A model generated the notes under the pieces. It saw only the letters and a program-made list of their open reading frames with translations. It made no database searches and was not told the origin of the DNA. Below are positions 44,395-53,050 of a stretch of DNA of 64,000 bases, one piece after another (the stretch's first letter is position 1; each line of letters starts with the position of its first letter). The DNA comes from Candidatus Chloroploca asiatica (GTDB taxonomy: Bacteria > Chloroflexota > Chloroflexia > Chloroflexales > Chloroflexaceae): positions 1-64,000 of the forward strand of contig NZ_LYXE01000188.1 in NCBI RefSeq assembly GCF_002532075.1, in the 5' to 3' direction. A program made the translations under genes and the position numbers.

Positions 44395-44763
44395 ATGATC
44401 AATGCACTGCTGAGCCTGCTCGTTTTTCAATTGCTTGGTGAGGTGCTGGTACGCGCCATTGGGGTGCCGATTCCCGGGCCGGTCGTGGGGATGTTGCTCC
44501 TCTTTGGTGCCCTGAAGCTTCGTGGTCGTGTGCCCGACACGCTCCACAAAGTCTCCGAAGCCTTGCTCAATAATCTCTCGCTGCTCTTTGTGCCTGCCGG
44601 AGTCGGGGTGATGGTACACCTGAATCTGTTGCGCACAGGATGGTGGCAATTGCTCGTGACGGTCATCGTCAGTACGCTCATTACCCTTGTTGTGACGGCC
44701 CTCACGATGCAGGGGTTGGTCAGGGTGCAGCGACGCGCCAGGGGAGGTCAGACCGATGGGTGA
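44395..44763 (+). CDS. lrgA: LrgA/CidA-family membrane protein
   Basis: A 122-residue protein with four membrane segments. The family signature IPGPVVGMLLLF (about 26-37) and LLFVPAGVGVM (about 66-76) are clear. In staphylococci it is called an antiholin-like protein; in Bacillus the pair also imports pyruvate. Start 44395 has CAGGAAG upstream. It overlaps lrgB by eight bases, so the two are coupled. Confidence 0.88.
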   Translation: MINALLSLLVFQLLGEVLVRAIGVPIPGPVVGMLLLFGALKLRGRVPDTLHKVSEALLNNLSLLFVPAGVGVMVHLNLLRTGWWQLLVTVIVSTLITLVVTALTMQGLVRVQRRARGGQTDG

Positions 44764-45478
44764 ACCAATCATCGAGATCTGGGTCTACCTGGCTCAGACG
44801 CCGCTACTCTGGCTGGTGACGACGATCGGGGTCTATCAGGTTGCGCAGGCCCTCTCACGGCGGGTTGGGGCTCCCCCGTTGCTCAATCCGGTCTTACTGA
44901 CGATTGTGGCGCTGGTCAGTCTCTTGCTGCTCACCGATACGTCCTATGATGTCTATTTTGACGGGGCGCAGTTTATTCACTTTTTGCTCGGGCCGGCTAC
45001 CGTTGCGTTGGCGATGCCACTCTATCAAGCCGAGCGCAAACTACGCCAGGTGCTCTTGCCCGGGCTTGGAGCGTTGGTGCTTGGTGCCGCGACCGGGATC
45101 ATTGCGGCGGTGCTGATGGGCACCCTGGTCGGGTTAGACGAACCAGTGTTGCGTTCGCTGGCGCCCAAGAGCATCACCACCCCGATCGCCATGGGTGTTG
45201 CCGAGGCCATCGGAGGACTGCCGTCACTCACGGCTGTGCTGGTCATTCTGACCGGCATGGTGGGGGCGATCGTGGGGCATGAAGTGCTTGACCTGTTGCG
45301 CTGTCGCGATCAGAGCATCCGTGGCTTTGCGATGGGCCTGGCGTCACACGGGCTCGGCACTGCACGCGCACTGCAAGTCGACCGCGAGGCAGGTGCCTTT
45401 GCGGGACTGGCGATGGGACTCAACGGGGCGATGACGGCCATGTTGGTGCCGCCACTTTTGCGATGGTTGGGTTTATAA
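44756..45478 (+). CDS. lrgB: LrgB/CidB-family membrane protein
   Basis: A 240-residue protein with about seven membrane segments. Signature: LLGPATVALAMPLYQ, followed by LAPKSITTPIAMGVAEAIGG and ASHGLGTARAL. It pairs with LrgA, probably as a small-acid (for example pyruvate) or murein-hydrolase-related transporter. GGGGAGG lies upstream within lrgA. A hairpin terminator follows immediately. Confidence 0.9.
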   Translation: MGEPIIEIWVYLAQTPLLWLVTTIGVYQVAQALSRRVGAPPLLNPVLLTIVALVSLLLLTDTSYDVYFDGAQFIHFLLGPATVALAMPLYQAERKLRQVLLPGLGALVLGAATGIIAAVLMGTLVGLDEPVLRSLAPKSITTPIAMGVAEAIGGLPSLTAVLVILTGMVGAIVGHEVLDLLRCRDQSIRGFAMGLASHGLGTARALQVDREAGAFAGLAMGLNGAMTAMLVPPLLRWLGL

Positions 45479-45482
45479 TGTT

Positions 45483-45518
45483 ACGCGACAACCCGCGTCA
45501 CGATGCGAGTTGTCGCGT
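45483..45518. terminator. Hairpin between convergent lrgB and an unknown gene
   Basis: 14-base arms with one mismatch (ACGCGACAACCCGC / GCGAGTTGTCGCGT) around an 8-base loop. Starts four bases after the lrgB stop. It is not a member of the GCCAGC family. Confidence 0.6.
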
Positions 45519-45526
45519 CGCTTGTA

Positions 45527-45934
45527 TTACTCACGCTGCATCGTGCCATCAGGCAGCCAGCGAATGCGTACACCGTCAACGTCTGTCCAGGTCTCGCCTG
45601 GTTCGTCGTCATCTTCTTCACGCACCATGACCGGGCCATTGTTGCGCGACCAGAGCATCAACTCGTCAATCGTATACCAACCTGATTGGTACTGAACCTG
45701 ATCAGTTGGATTCAACCAGAAGCGTATCTGCCCATCCATCCACTGCCAGCGTTCAAGTGAGCGCCACTGCTTGCCCTGGTCGTTGAGTGCTGTCTTCAAC
45801 TCTTCAAGCATACGCAGCAGTTCGGGGAGGGTGTGGCGGTTACTGTAGCGAAGTTGGATAAGACGATGATTTACCGCATCACGTAACCGTTCCAACTCGG
45901 TCAGACTCAAACCATCGATATCAATGTCGATCAC
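45527..45934 (-). CDS. Hypothetical protein
   Basis: A 135-residue acidic, soluble protein. The N-terminal 55 residues are helical (LSLTELERLRDAVNHRLIQL). The C-terminal half has several tryptophans in short strands (WRSLERWQWMDGQIRFWLNP, GETWTDVDGVRIRWLP). No recognised domain. GGAC/GAAAGGA lies upstream of the ATG. It converges on lrgB and has a long untranslated-looking region upstream. Confidence 0.6.
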   Translation of the reverse strand: MIDIDIDGLSLTELERLRDAVNHRLIQLRYSNRHTLPELLRMLEELKTALNDQGKQWRSLERWQWMDGQIRFWLNPTDQVQYQSGWYTIDELMLWSRNNGPVMVREEDDDEPGETWTDVDGVRIRWLPDGTMQRE

Positions 45935-46566
45935 AGCAGCGTCCTTTCTGTGGACACTGGTTCAGCCGGGCGGCTGTGAACGCCGTATTGGAAGTCGTGC
46001 GACCTTCGCAGCTGATCCGCTCCAATGTCCATTCCAGAGCGACTCCGTGGGGTCCATCCGACGCGTACTGCGGTGTACGTAGGTCGTCGAAGCTTGTTCC
46101 CGCTATTGTATCATACCGCAATTCTATTACCAGGAACCTGGCAAAAACGTGACACTCTTGTCACCTAGAGGAAAATTGTAGCATTTTATCGGGGAAAACA
46201 GGGCCAGGGTTCCCTATCTAGGTCAAAATTGATGGCAAGTGGCCTTCAGTACTTGCGAAACGTGGCCTTCGTCGGTTAAGATACACAAAAGCAGGATACC
46301 ATGACATGATTTTCTCCGCTGAGCCGTTTATACTAGAGCCAGGGGGAATCCTACCGCAAGTTGTCGACTATCTGGTGCGGCAATGGAAGCAATTCAGTTG
46401 ATGGACTGGTCTGCTGACGCATCAGCCCAGTCTGGAGTTGCACAACGTAGAGATGGCGTCCCTCCTTCGCCAGCAACACGCAAGTTATTCGAGGGCGGTC
46501 GCCCCGCCTCTGCTGGCCCAATGGTAAAGCGGTGGGTTGCTGGTTTCCGGTTAAGGAGCAGGTGAC
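45935..46566. other. 632-base intergenic region, no gene recognised
   Basis: Lies between divergent genes. The left part (about 45950-46110) is GC-rich with scattered complementarity and could be a structured leader of the minus-strand gene. The middle (46110-46340) is AT-rich and contains GTGAC-ACTCTT-GTCAC (46149-46164), a possible operator. A 66-codon reading frame across 45921-46121 has no ribosome site and is not supported. AGGAG at about 46555 belongs to the next gene. Confidence 0.4.
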
Positions 46567-47247
46567 ATGCATATTCTGGTGGCCGATGATGATATTCCCA
46601 GTGTAAAGTTGACGTCTTTTGTGCTGGAAGAGGCGGGTTACCGGGTCTATAAAGTCTATGATGCGCAGAATATCTTGCAGGCTGTTGAACAGCACAACCC
46701 TGATCTGATCCTGCTTGATGTCATGATGCCCCGATCAGATGGTTTCGAGATTTGCCGTCAGATCCGGCGTAATTCGGATGTGCCGATTATTTTTCTCTCA
46801 GGTCGTTCCCTGCTGCAAGATCGGGTGATGGGGTTGCAAATTGGTGGTGATGACTATCTGGTCAAACCCTACGAGCCATCTGAATTGCTTGCGCGGGTGG
46901 AGGCAGTGCTGAGGCGTCGCAACAGTGATATGCTCAACCCTTCGTCACGCCTGAGTCAAGGTGAAATCACGCTTGATCCTGTGGAACATAAAGTGATTTT
47001 TACCAATAATCGCACAACTGAATTGACTCCTCTTGAGTTTCGATTACTCTATTATCTGATGAAGAATTCCGGACGCATTCTCAACATTACCCAGATTCTT
47101 AATAAGGTCTGGGGCTATGATTATGAAGGCGAGAGCAACCTGGTTGCGGTCTATATCCGTCGTCTACGCACCAAAATCGAAGAAGATCCTGAACATCCCC
47201 GCCATGTGATTACTGTGCGTAACCTGGGCTATAAATTTGAGCCTTGA
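46567..47247 (+). CDS. OmpR/PhoB-family response regulator
   Basis: A 226-residue regulator. Receiver: D8-D9, phosphoacceptor D51 in LILLDVMMP, serine in FLSGRS, and lysine in YLVKPYEP. A winged-helix DNA-binding domain follows (about 130-225) with ELTPLEFRLLYYLMKN and VAVYIRRLRTKIE. AGGAG lies nine bases before the ATG. It overlaps the beginning of the adjacent kinase frame and is surely its partner. Confidence 0.95.
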   Translation: MHILVADDDIPSVKLTSFVLEEAGYRVYKVYDAQNILQAVEQHNPDLILLDVMMPRSDGFEICRQIRRNSDVPIIFLSGRSLLQDRVMGLQIGGDDYLVKPYEPSELLARVEAVLRRRNSDMLNPSSRLSQGEITLDPVEHKVIFTNNRTTELTPLEFRLLYYLMKNSGRILNITQILNKVWGYDYEGESNLVAVYIRRLRTKIEEDPEHPRHVITVRNLGYKFEP

Positions 47248-47264
47248 GGAAGAGAGCCGATTTC

Positions 47265-49448
47265 ATGGCGGCAACCGAGCCACCTCTTGCGCGTGACCCG
47301 TTCTGGTTACGCGCTACTATTCGTACCGGTGTGCGCGCAATGTTGCCGCTCCCCGTGCTGGGCCTGGCCTGGTGGCTGGCCCTGATGTCTCTTGAGACGA
47401 CCACGACCTTCGGGCTTGTGATCTATGCCGTTGTCAACCTGATGTTGTTGGCAGGGCTTATCAAGGCTGATCAACAGCGGCATGAACGTGCGTTGTTCGC
47501 CTTGTTGTTTGTGTCGGTTGCCAGTGATGCCTTCCTTGCCTGGTTCCTCTTTGCCACCGCTGGTCCATTGACCCTCGGTATCTTTCCTCTCTATGTGGTG
47601 ATGGTGCTGAAGGCGCTCTGCTATCGCCGCATTACCCTCTGGACGTTATTGGTTCCCGCCCTGGTGGGGCCAGTCGATCTCGCTGTCCTCTATCTGACGC
47701 AACGCCCGGAAGCTTTTTCGACCGAAGAATGGCTCGCCTTCTGGGGAATTGTGGCTAGTTCCGTCTTTTTTGTGGTGTTGCTGCTCGTACTGACTGAACA
47801 ACGCATGGTAACTGCACGACGCGTGAGTCTTCGCCTGGAACAGGATCGCTACGCCAACGCTGAGCACGTTGCTGAGCTCGAAGGCATTGCGACGGATCTC
47901 CGCTCGCGTATTCGCCGCCAGCAGACGCTCGAAGAGAGTTTGCGGGCCATTACTGGTTTGCTTAGCCTTGATGCGGTGTTGAGTCAGATTCTTGATAGTT
48001 TGCGCCAGATGCTTGGATCACGGCCCGTCAAGGCGACCGCACTGACCCTTGCCCGGCGTGACCATTTTGACCACCGTCTGTTGAGTGATGATTCTAGGTT
48101 GACAAGTGAATTGGCCTGGGCTGAAGCGCTCGCCTCGCATGTTATCGCGGCACGTACGTCTTTGCTGGTGGGTGATGCGAGCAGCGAGCCCGAGTGGCTC
48201 GCCCTTCAGCCTTTTGGGATCAAGTCGGCGCTCAGTGTGCCCTTGATTGACCCTGATGATCAGGTGCTTGGTGCCTTGACGATTGTCAGTGATGAACCAC
48301 ACCTCTTTACGTCGGTCGAGTCACGGTATCTCACCTCGTTTAGTATCCAGGCAAGTATTGCGATTCATAATGCTGATTTGCATACCCAGTTGACCCGTCA
48401 ACGTCTTTTGCTTGAAGCAGTTCTGCGTGATATTGGCGATGCGTTGCTCGTCGTTGATGCTCACGGGGCCTTGCTCTTGGGTAATTCTCATGCGTATCAG
48501 GCGCTCCAGCATAACGATGTCCACGCAGGGAAGTTGCGTGAGGTGCTCGATCAGTTGAACCAGGAGATTCGTGAACACGAGGTTCCCGTCTTGACCCGTG
48601 AATTGACGGTTGGTGAGGGTGACGATGAATTGCACTATGAGATCTTTGCCTCGCTTGTGCGCGTGCCTGATGAAGGGCCGTGCCCGGTTGCTTTTGTCCT
48701 CCATGATGTGACCAGTCTGAAGATCCAGGAGCTCCAGCGGGTCGAGTTTATTTCGATGGTATCACATGAATTGCGCAATCCCCTCAATACGCTCAATGGC
48801 TTCCTCAAGGTTGTGTTGCAAGGCAAAGCCGGAGCCTTGAATGCGCTCCAACAAGAGTTTCTGGCGCTTGCTGATGAACAGGCGGATGCACTCAAAGGCC
48901 GGATTACGGAACTACTTGAATTTAATCGTCTCGAAGCCGGGCGCCTCCAGCTGCACCCCGATTGGTCTGATCTGACTGACCTCTTGCTGATGACGGTGGC
49001 GCGTTTTCAACTTCAGGCTGATCAGGCTGGGTTGGCTATTGTTGCACACATTCCACCCTCGATTCCTGAACTGTTGATGGATACAGAACGGGTTGGTCAG
49101 GTTGTGACGAATTTGATTGAAAATGCGATTAAAGCAACACCGAGTGGTGGTACAATTACCGTTGGTGTTGATGTGCACGAGCGCGATGTCGAAGTGTATG
49201 TGCGTGATACAGGTATTGGCATTTCACCTGAAGAGCAGGAGAAGATTTTTGATCGGTTTTATCAGGTGAAGAATCGCTCTGTGACACAGGGCGTGCATCT
49301 CGGCCTTGGGCTCTCGATCTGTCAACAGATTATCGAAGGCCACAATGGGCGGCTCTGGGTTGAAAGCGAAGAGGGCAAAGGAAGCCGTTTTGCCTTTGTC
49401 TTGCCCTTGGTGCTCCGCGAACAGACAATTAGCGAGCCTATCCATTGA
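47265..49448 (+). CDS. Membrane sensor histidine kinase with GAF and PAS domains
   Basis: A 727-residue kinase. Five or six membrane segments lie at about 20-180. A coiled coil follows (about 185-230), then a GAF domain (about 235-380), a PAS-like domain (about 390-480), and HisKA with H501 in SMVSHELRNPL. The HATPase has NLIENAIKATP, DTGIGI and HLGLGLSICQ. No extracellular loop is large, so the signal is probably membrane-borne or cytoplasmic through GAF/PAS. The ATG at 47265 is preferred over a TTG at 47244 that overlaps the regulator stop, although both are possible. Confidence 0.9.
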   Translation: MAATEPPLARDPFWLRATIRTGVRAMLPLPVLGLAWWLALMSLETTTTFGLVIYAVVNLMLLAGLIKADQQRHERALFALLFVSVASDAFLAWFLFATAGPLTLGIFPLYVVMVLKALCYRRITLWTLLVPALVGPVDLAVLYLTQRPEAFSTEEWLAFWGIVASSVFFVVLLLVLTEQRMVTARRVSLRLEQDRYANAEHVAELEGIATDLRSRIRRQQTLEESLRAITGLLSLDAVLSQILDSLRQMLGSRPVKATALTLARRDHFDHRLLSDDSRLTSELAWAEALASHVIAARTSLLVGDASSEPEWLALQPFGIKSALSVPLIDPDDQVLGALTIVSDEPHLFTSVESRYLTSFSIQASIAIHNADLHTQLTRQRLLLEAVLRDIGDALLVVDAHGALLLGNSHAYQALQHNDVHAGKLREVLDQLNQEIREHEVPVLTRELTVGEGDDELHYEIFASLVRVPDEGPCPVAFVLHDVTSLKIQELQRVEFISMVSHELRNPLNTLNGFLKVVLQGKAGALNALQQEFLALADEQADALKGRITELLEFNRLEAGRLQLHPDWSDLTDLLLMTVARFQLQADQAGLAIVAHIPPSIPELLMDTERVGQVVTNLIENAIKATPSGGTITVGVDVHERDVEVYVRDTGIGISPEEQEKIFDRFYQVKNRSVTQGVHLGLGLSICQQIIEGHNGRLWVESEEGKGSRFAFVLPLVLREQTISEPIH

Positions 49449-49489
49449 GGTTCATAGGTGATCCTCCTGCTCGGAAACGAGGTTGATGC

Positions 49490-50596
49490 GTGAACATGGC
49501 ACTCATTGCACTGGCTAGTGCGTCTAACTCGGTCTGCCCTCCCCTCAGTCTCGCTTATCTGGCGGCACTGCTCGAACAGCGACGCCATATTGTGCGTATC
49601 TATGATCTTGCCCTTGAACCTGATGTTCCCCTCGCCGAGGCCCTTCAACCCCTCCGTTCCTTTTTGCCCACGGTGGTCATTGTTGCCGGCGAATACGAGG
49701 CTGATCTTGAAGTGGCCCTCCACGCGTTGCAAGAGGTTCATGATGGGCAGGTCCTGGGGATGCTCATGAGTCGCAATGGCCTTGATGCCTGGCAGGTGAG
49801 TGTCGAAGGACTGACATGGTTCGATCAGCAGTATGGGCAATTCAAACAGGAGCCTTTGCCGGCCAGTTGCAATCAGTTGCCCTTACCCGCTCGTCACTTG
49901 CTGTCGCTTGAACGCTACGCCTTGCGTGCCGCCGGTGGTGAGTTGCAGACGAGCGTCGCGATTGCCGGGCTTAATGCTGTCGGTGCCTTTGTGTTGCGGA
50001 TACCCACCCAGATTGTGGCCGAGTTGCGCTCCCTTTCGCACGAGTTTGGTGTTCGCCATTATCTGCTCACCGATGTGCCGGTGACGATTGACCTTGCCTG
50101 GTTGGATGCGTTTTTGCACTATCTGTTACAGGCCCAACTCAGGATTAGCTGGGAGGCGCACGCCTCCTTTGCGCACCTGGAGCGTGCGTTGCTGGCGCGG
50201 ATGGCGCGGGCCGGGTGCGAGTGTCTGATCTTTGATCTTGATGCTCCAGAGCTTTTCGAGTCACTCGCCGCTCGTCAGCAGTTCCGTCAGATCGTTGCCA
50301 GCGCCCGTGATGCGCAGATCTTTGTGCGGGCTAACCTGAAACTTGAACCGCCGTATGAGTCATTGACCCGGTTGATTGATGTGGCGGCGAGCTTTGGCCT
50401 CGATGGCGTGAGTTTTGATGTCTCGCCTGCAGTAGCGCGGAGTGTTGGGGCTGATGCGCAGGAGTTGCGCCAGCTCGCCCATCAATTGTATGCGCAAGGA
50501 CGCGATCGCCAGCGCTGGGTTGATCGTTTTGGGCCTGCCCTTGGCAATCTGATCTGGCGCTTACGTGGGTTGCATGTCTCAAATCAGCAGGATTGA
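49490..50596 (+). CDS. B12-binding/radical-SAM-like protein lacking the iron-sulfur cysteines
   Basis: A 368-residue protein. The start reads ALIALASASNSVCPPLSLAYLAALLEQRRHIVRIYDL (in pieces), as in cobalamin-binding domains of radical-SAM proteins (P-P-L-x-L-A-Y-L-A). Further on, IPTQIVAELRSLSHEFGVRH, then LRISWEAHASF and LLARMARAGCECLIFDLD, follow the radical-SAM barrel order. The CxxxCxxC cluster motif expected near residue 150 is absent; that stretch reads LQTSVAIAGLNAVGAF. I infer a pseudo-enzyme. It is 42 bases downstream of the kinase and may belong to its operon. The GTG start fits GAGG eight bases upstream. Confidence 0.65.
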   Translation: MNMALIALASASNSVCPPLSLAYLAALLEQRRHIVRIYDLALEPDVPLAEALQPLRSFLPTVVIVAGEYEADLEVALHALQEVHDGQVLGMLMSRNGLDAWQVSVEGLTWFDQQYGQFKQEPLPASCNQLPLPARHLLSLERYALRAAGGELQTSVAIAGLNAVGAFVLRIPTQIVAELRSLSHEFGVRHYLLTDVPVTIDLAWLDAFLHYLLQAQLRISWEAHASFAHLERALLARMARAGCECLIFDLDAPELFESLAARQQFRQIVASARDAQIFVRANLKLEPPYESLTRLIDVAASFGLDGVSFDVSPAVARSVGADAQELRQLAHQLYAQGRDRQRWVDRFGPALGNLIWRLRGLHVSNQQD

Positions 50597-50607
50597 TTGA
50601 TTAGGTA

Positions 50608-50648
50608 AAGCAAACGCGGGGCCAATTATGCTGGCCCCGCGTTTGCTT
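50608..50648. repeat. Long palindrome, diverged-core member
   Basis: 17-base arms around a 7-base loop. The centre GGCCAAT-TAT-GCTGGCC differs from the family core at two bases on the left side, which breaks the innermost pairs. It lies just beyond the stop of the radical-SAM-like gene, a probable terminator. Confidence 0.75.
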
Positions 50649-50696
50649 GAGCGTACAGTTGTTCGTCTGGGAGCGAAGTTTTCTCGTCTAGGTATT

Positions 50697-50767
50697 GGCT
50701 TCGACAAGCTCAGCCAACGGCGGACGATGGGCGTTGCGAATGGACGGAGGCTGAGCTTGTCGAAGCC
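50697..50767. repeat. Inverted repeat with GGCTTCGACAAGCTCAGCC arms
   Basis: Perfect 19-base arms at 50697-50715 and 50749-50767 separated by 33 bases. This arm sequence is a dispersed repeat known from many bacterial genomes. It lies between convergent genes. Confidence 0.8.
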
Positions 50768-50785
50768 CCCACTGGTATCAAATTA

Positions 50786-51562
50786 TTATACGGTAAGCAA
50801 ATGGCGGAATTTGTCAAAGTTCCGTGGGCCGACACCTGCAATTCCGTTGAGGTCTTCGACTGTGTTGAAGGGGCCACGTTCCTGGCGATAGGTAACGATG
50901 CGCTTGGCTAGTGATGGGCTGATCCCGGGCAAGGCTGCAAGGGCTTTTTCGTCAGCCGTGTTCAGGTTGACAAGCTCCCGCGTTCCTTTTTTGGCTTCGT
51001 CTTCCCCGTCTTCCCCGTCTTCCCCGTCTTCCTCTTGTTCATCAGCAACCGTCTCGGCGACGGCGTCGGCCATATCATCGGCGGTGTCGGCGACGGCGTC
51101 GGCCATATCATCGGCGGTGTCGGCGACCGCTTCGGCGGCGTCGGTGACGGTGTCGGCGACCGTTTCGGCGGTGTCGGCGACGGCGTCAGCGACCGTTTCG
51201 GCGGTGTCGGCGACGGCGTCAGCGACCGTTTCGGCGGTGTCGGCGACGGTGTCAGCGACCGTTTCGGCGGTGTCGGCGACGGTGTCAGCGACCGCTTCAG
51301 CGCTCACTGGGGCAGGTGCTTGTGCTCCGGGTAACGGTGCGCTTGGTGGTGCACCACGGTGAACCCGCGTGGGGATGCGGCGCGGACCGCTGCTGGCGGC
51401 TGGATTTGCTGATGATGGCCCGCTCGTTGCTGGTGCAGCAGCAGGACGAGCAGGTGGCGCATACGGTGCCGGGCTGACCGGTTTGTTTTGCTGGCGTAAC
51501 CAGCGCCAGGCCAGATATCCAGCCCCAGCCAGAGTACTCAACCAGAAAAGCCTGCGTAGCAT
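50786..51562 (-). CDS. ComEA-like helix-hairpin-helix protein with hendecad repeats
   Basis: A 258-residue protein. One membrane segment (about 5-20) is followed by a Pro/Ala-rich linker. Next come eight tandem 11-residue repeats of the type VADTVADTAET (residues 91-178), an acidic EDGEDGED stretch, and a C-terminal helix-hairpin-helix domain LVNLNTADEKALAALPGI to VGPRNFDKFRHLL. The last domain is that of ComEA, the DNA receptor of natural transformation. The repeats are an unusual insertion, probably a long amphipathic helix. ATG at 51562 has AGGAG six bases upstream. No comEC gene is adjacent. Confidence 0.8.
   Translation of the reverse strand: MLRRLFWLSTLAGAGYLAWRWLRQQNKPVSPAPYAPPARPAAAPATSGPSSANPAASSGPRRIPTRVHRGAPPSAPLPGAQAPAPVSAEAVADTVADTAETVADTVADTAETVADAVADTAETVADAVADTAETVADTVTDAAEAVADTADDMADAVADTADDMADAVAETVADEQEEDGEDGEDGEDEAKKGTRELVNLNTADEKALAALPGISPSLAKRIVTYRQERGPFNTVEDLNGIAGVGPRNFDKFRHLLTV
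51029..51292. repeat. Tandem 33-base repeat inside the comEA-like gene
   Basis: Eight in-frame 33-base units encode the 11-residue repeats. The units at 51170-51290 are nearly identical (GGTGTCGGCGACGG, GTCAGCGACCGTTTCGGC); those on the left side have diverged more. The repeat keeps all three reading frames open on the opposite strand. Expected to vary in copy number between strains. Confidence 0.85.
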
Positions 51563-51652
51563 CATGATCTCCTGTGGAACAATGACCTCAAGTACCACTC
51601 CTGATGGAGGGGTGGGAGCTACAAGCCCCCGATTAAGATCGTCTTTTTTCGT

Positions 51653-52501
51653 TTACAACGCAACAAGTGACCGCAGTAGGGTCAGATTTTCGATATCTTC
51701 GAGCATCGCATCACCTTTAGGCGTCTCGATAATCTTTGGAATGGAACGAAAACGTGGATCATTGACCAGCAGACGAAAGGCCTCAAGGCCAAGGAAGCCT
51801 TGCCCGATATGGGCATGGCGGTCAACGCGACTCGCGAGATCTTTTTGCGAATCATTCACATGAAAGCACTTGATCCGGTCAACCCCCACGAGCCGATCAA
51901 ACTCGGCGAAGGTGGCAGCGTAGGTCGTAGGGGTACGGATATCATAGCCGGCGGCAAAGATATGGCAGGTGTCGACACAAACAGCCATGCGATCATGGTG
52001 GGGAACCAGTTCAAAGAGCCGCGCCAGGTGTTCAAAACGATGGCCAAGCGCTGTGCCCTGACCGGCGGTTGTTTCGAGCAGCACGGTTGTTGTGCCGCCA
52101 ACTCCCTCGTCAAAGAGACGATTGAGGGCCACTGCTTCGCGCTCGAGACCAGCCTCTTCGCCACTACCCGTATGCGCCCCGGGATGGGTTACGAGGTAAG
52201 GAATATCTAGCAGTGCGCAACGCTCGAGCTCATCGGCAAAGGCACGCATTGATTTTTCCCAGAGTTCATCCGCAGGGGCGGCCAGGTTGATCAGGTACGA
52301 ATCGTGAACAATCACCGGGCCAATGCCACTGCGCGCCTGTTCTGCCTTGAATGCGGCAATTTCGGCCTCGGGCAGTGGCCGCGCAGCCCACTGGCGCTCG
52401 TTTTTGCTAAAGATCTGCATGGCCTCACAGCCAACCTGCTCACCACGAGCAAAGGCTTTGGAGACCCCGCCTGCGATCGACATATGTGCGCCAAATGGCA
52501 T
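51653..52501 (-). CDS. nfo: Endonuclease IV
   Basis: A 282-residue AP endonuclease with a TIM-barrel fold. Metal-binding motifs: GAHMSIAGG at the start, HDSYLINLA, VTHPGAHTG, LLETTAGQG, VCVDTCHIFAAGYD, CFHVNDSQKDL and HAHIGQGFLG. It cuts at abasic sites with three zinc ions. Start 52501 is chosen by homology (MPFGAHMS) with AAAGG six bases upstream; an in-frame extension to 52558 is unlikely. Confidence 0.96.
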   Translation of the reverse strand: MPFGAHMSIAGGVSKAFARGEQVGCEAMQIFSKNERQWAARPLPEAEIAAFKAEQARSGIGPVIVHDSYLINLAAPADELWEKSMRAFADELERCALLDIPYLVTHPGAHTGSGEEAGLEREAVALNRLFDEGVGGTTTVLLETTAGQGTALGHRFEHLARLFELVPHHDRMAVCVDTCHIFAAGYDIRTPTTYAATFAEFDRLVGVDRIKCFHVNDSQKDLASRVDRHAHIGQGFLGLEAFRLLVNDPRFRSIPKIIETPKGDAMLEDIENLTLLRSLVAL

Positions 52502-52589
52502 ACAAACCTTTACAGACGATGCTTTGAAACCTGCTTGATTATAGCATGATCTGCGCAACAGGGGTGAAGCTGTATCTGTTCACATGTGT

Positions 52590-52652
52590 CCTGGGAGCGA
52601 GGGCGTCCCGCCCTCGGCATGCCTTCGAGGGCGAGACGCCCTCGCTCCCAGG
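52590..52652. repeat. Long GC-rich inverted repeat
   Basis: 27-base arms (52590-52616 and 52626-52652) with one mismatch around a 9-base loop. The arms begin CCTGGGAGCGAGGGCG. Similar arm sequence is seen once near 5080-5098. No T-tract. It lies upstream of nfo. Confidence 0.8.
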
Positions 52653-52674
52653 CTTCGCCTGAATCCGCTCGTCC

Positions 52675-52698
52675 AGACCTCACAGATCTGTGAGGTCT
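52675..52698. repeat. 24-base perfect palindrome
   Basis: AGACCTCACAGA and its exact complement with no loop (centre AGATCT). It may be a regulator site or a short dispersed repeat; only one copy is present in this window. Confidence 0.6.
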
Positions 52699-52797
52699 CG
52701 ACCGTGTCGCGTCTACCGGATTGTGTACTGGAAGACCATAAGCCCACGGCTGCAGGGGCAAAGCCCGGCGTCGCGGGCTGAACCGGCCTCGCATCTT

Positions 52798-52994
52798 GGG
52801 CGATTGCATCTTCCGTGTAGGCATCCCGCCAAGGCACCCGCAAGGGCACCCGCAAGGGCACCCGCAAGGGGTGCCCCTACACCGGATGCGGGCGCCGCCC
52901 CGGGGCGGGGCACCCCTTGTGGGTGCCCCGCCCCGGTACGGGCACCCCTTGCGGGTGCCCTGTTGTATCCGCTTTCGTATGATGCAATCGCCCT
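52798..52994. repeat. About 197 bp repeat element with inverted ends, copy 2
   Basis: Inverted relative to copy 1 at 17399. Begins GGGCGATTGCATCTTCCGTG and ends CGTATGATGCAATCGCCCT. Inside are five or more copies of the CACCCGCAAGGG / CCCTTGCGGGTG unit, with a variable centre (CCGCCCCGGGGCGGGG). The preceding bases (GAAGACCATAAGCCC at about 52731) also occur at about 1307, hinting at a larger family. Confidence 0.75.
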
Positions 52995-53050
52995 AGCCTC
53001 GCACCTTGAGATAGATGACGGATCAGCCCTGGATCGTGTATTATTAGGCC

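Noticed and set aside
45940-46110. Possible tRNA or known riboswitch in the GC-rich leader
   Set aside because: No cloverleaf, T-loop consensus or conserved aptamer core could be found on either strand.
45921-46121. 66-codon frame upstream of the gene at 45527
   Set aside because: No ribosome site, random-looking composition, and overlap with the start of the downstream gene; more likely untranslated leader.
51029-51292. Possible CRISPR array
   Set aside because: Units are contiguous with no unique spacers and are in frame inside a protein gene; it is a coding tandem repeat.
50898-51362. Ser/Val/Ala repeat protein on the plus strand opposite the comEA-like gene
   Set aside because: The 33-base repeat opens all frames; only the minus-strand frame has the membrane segment and helix-hairpin-helix domain.
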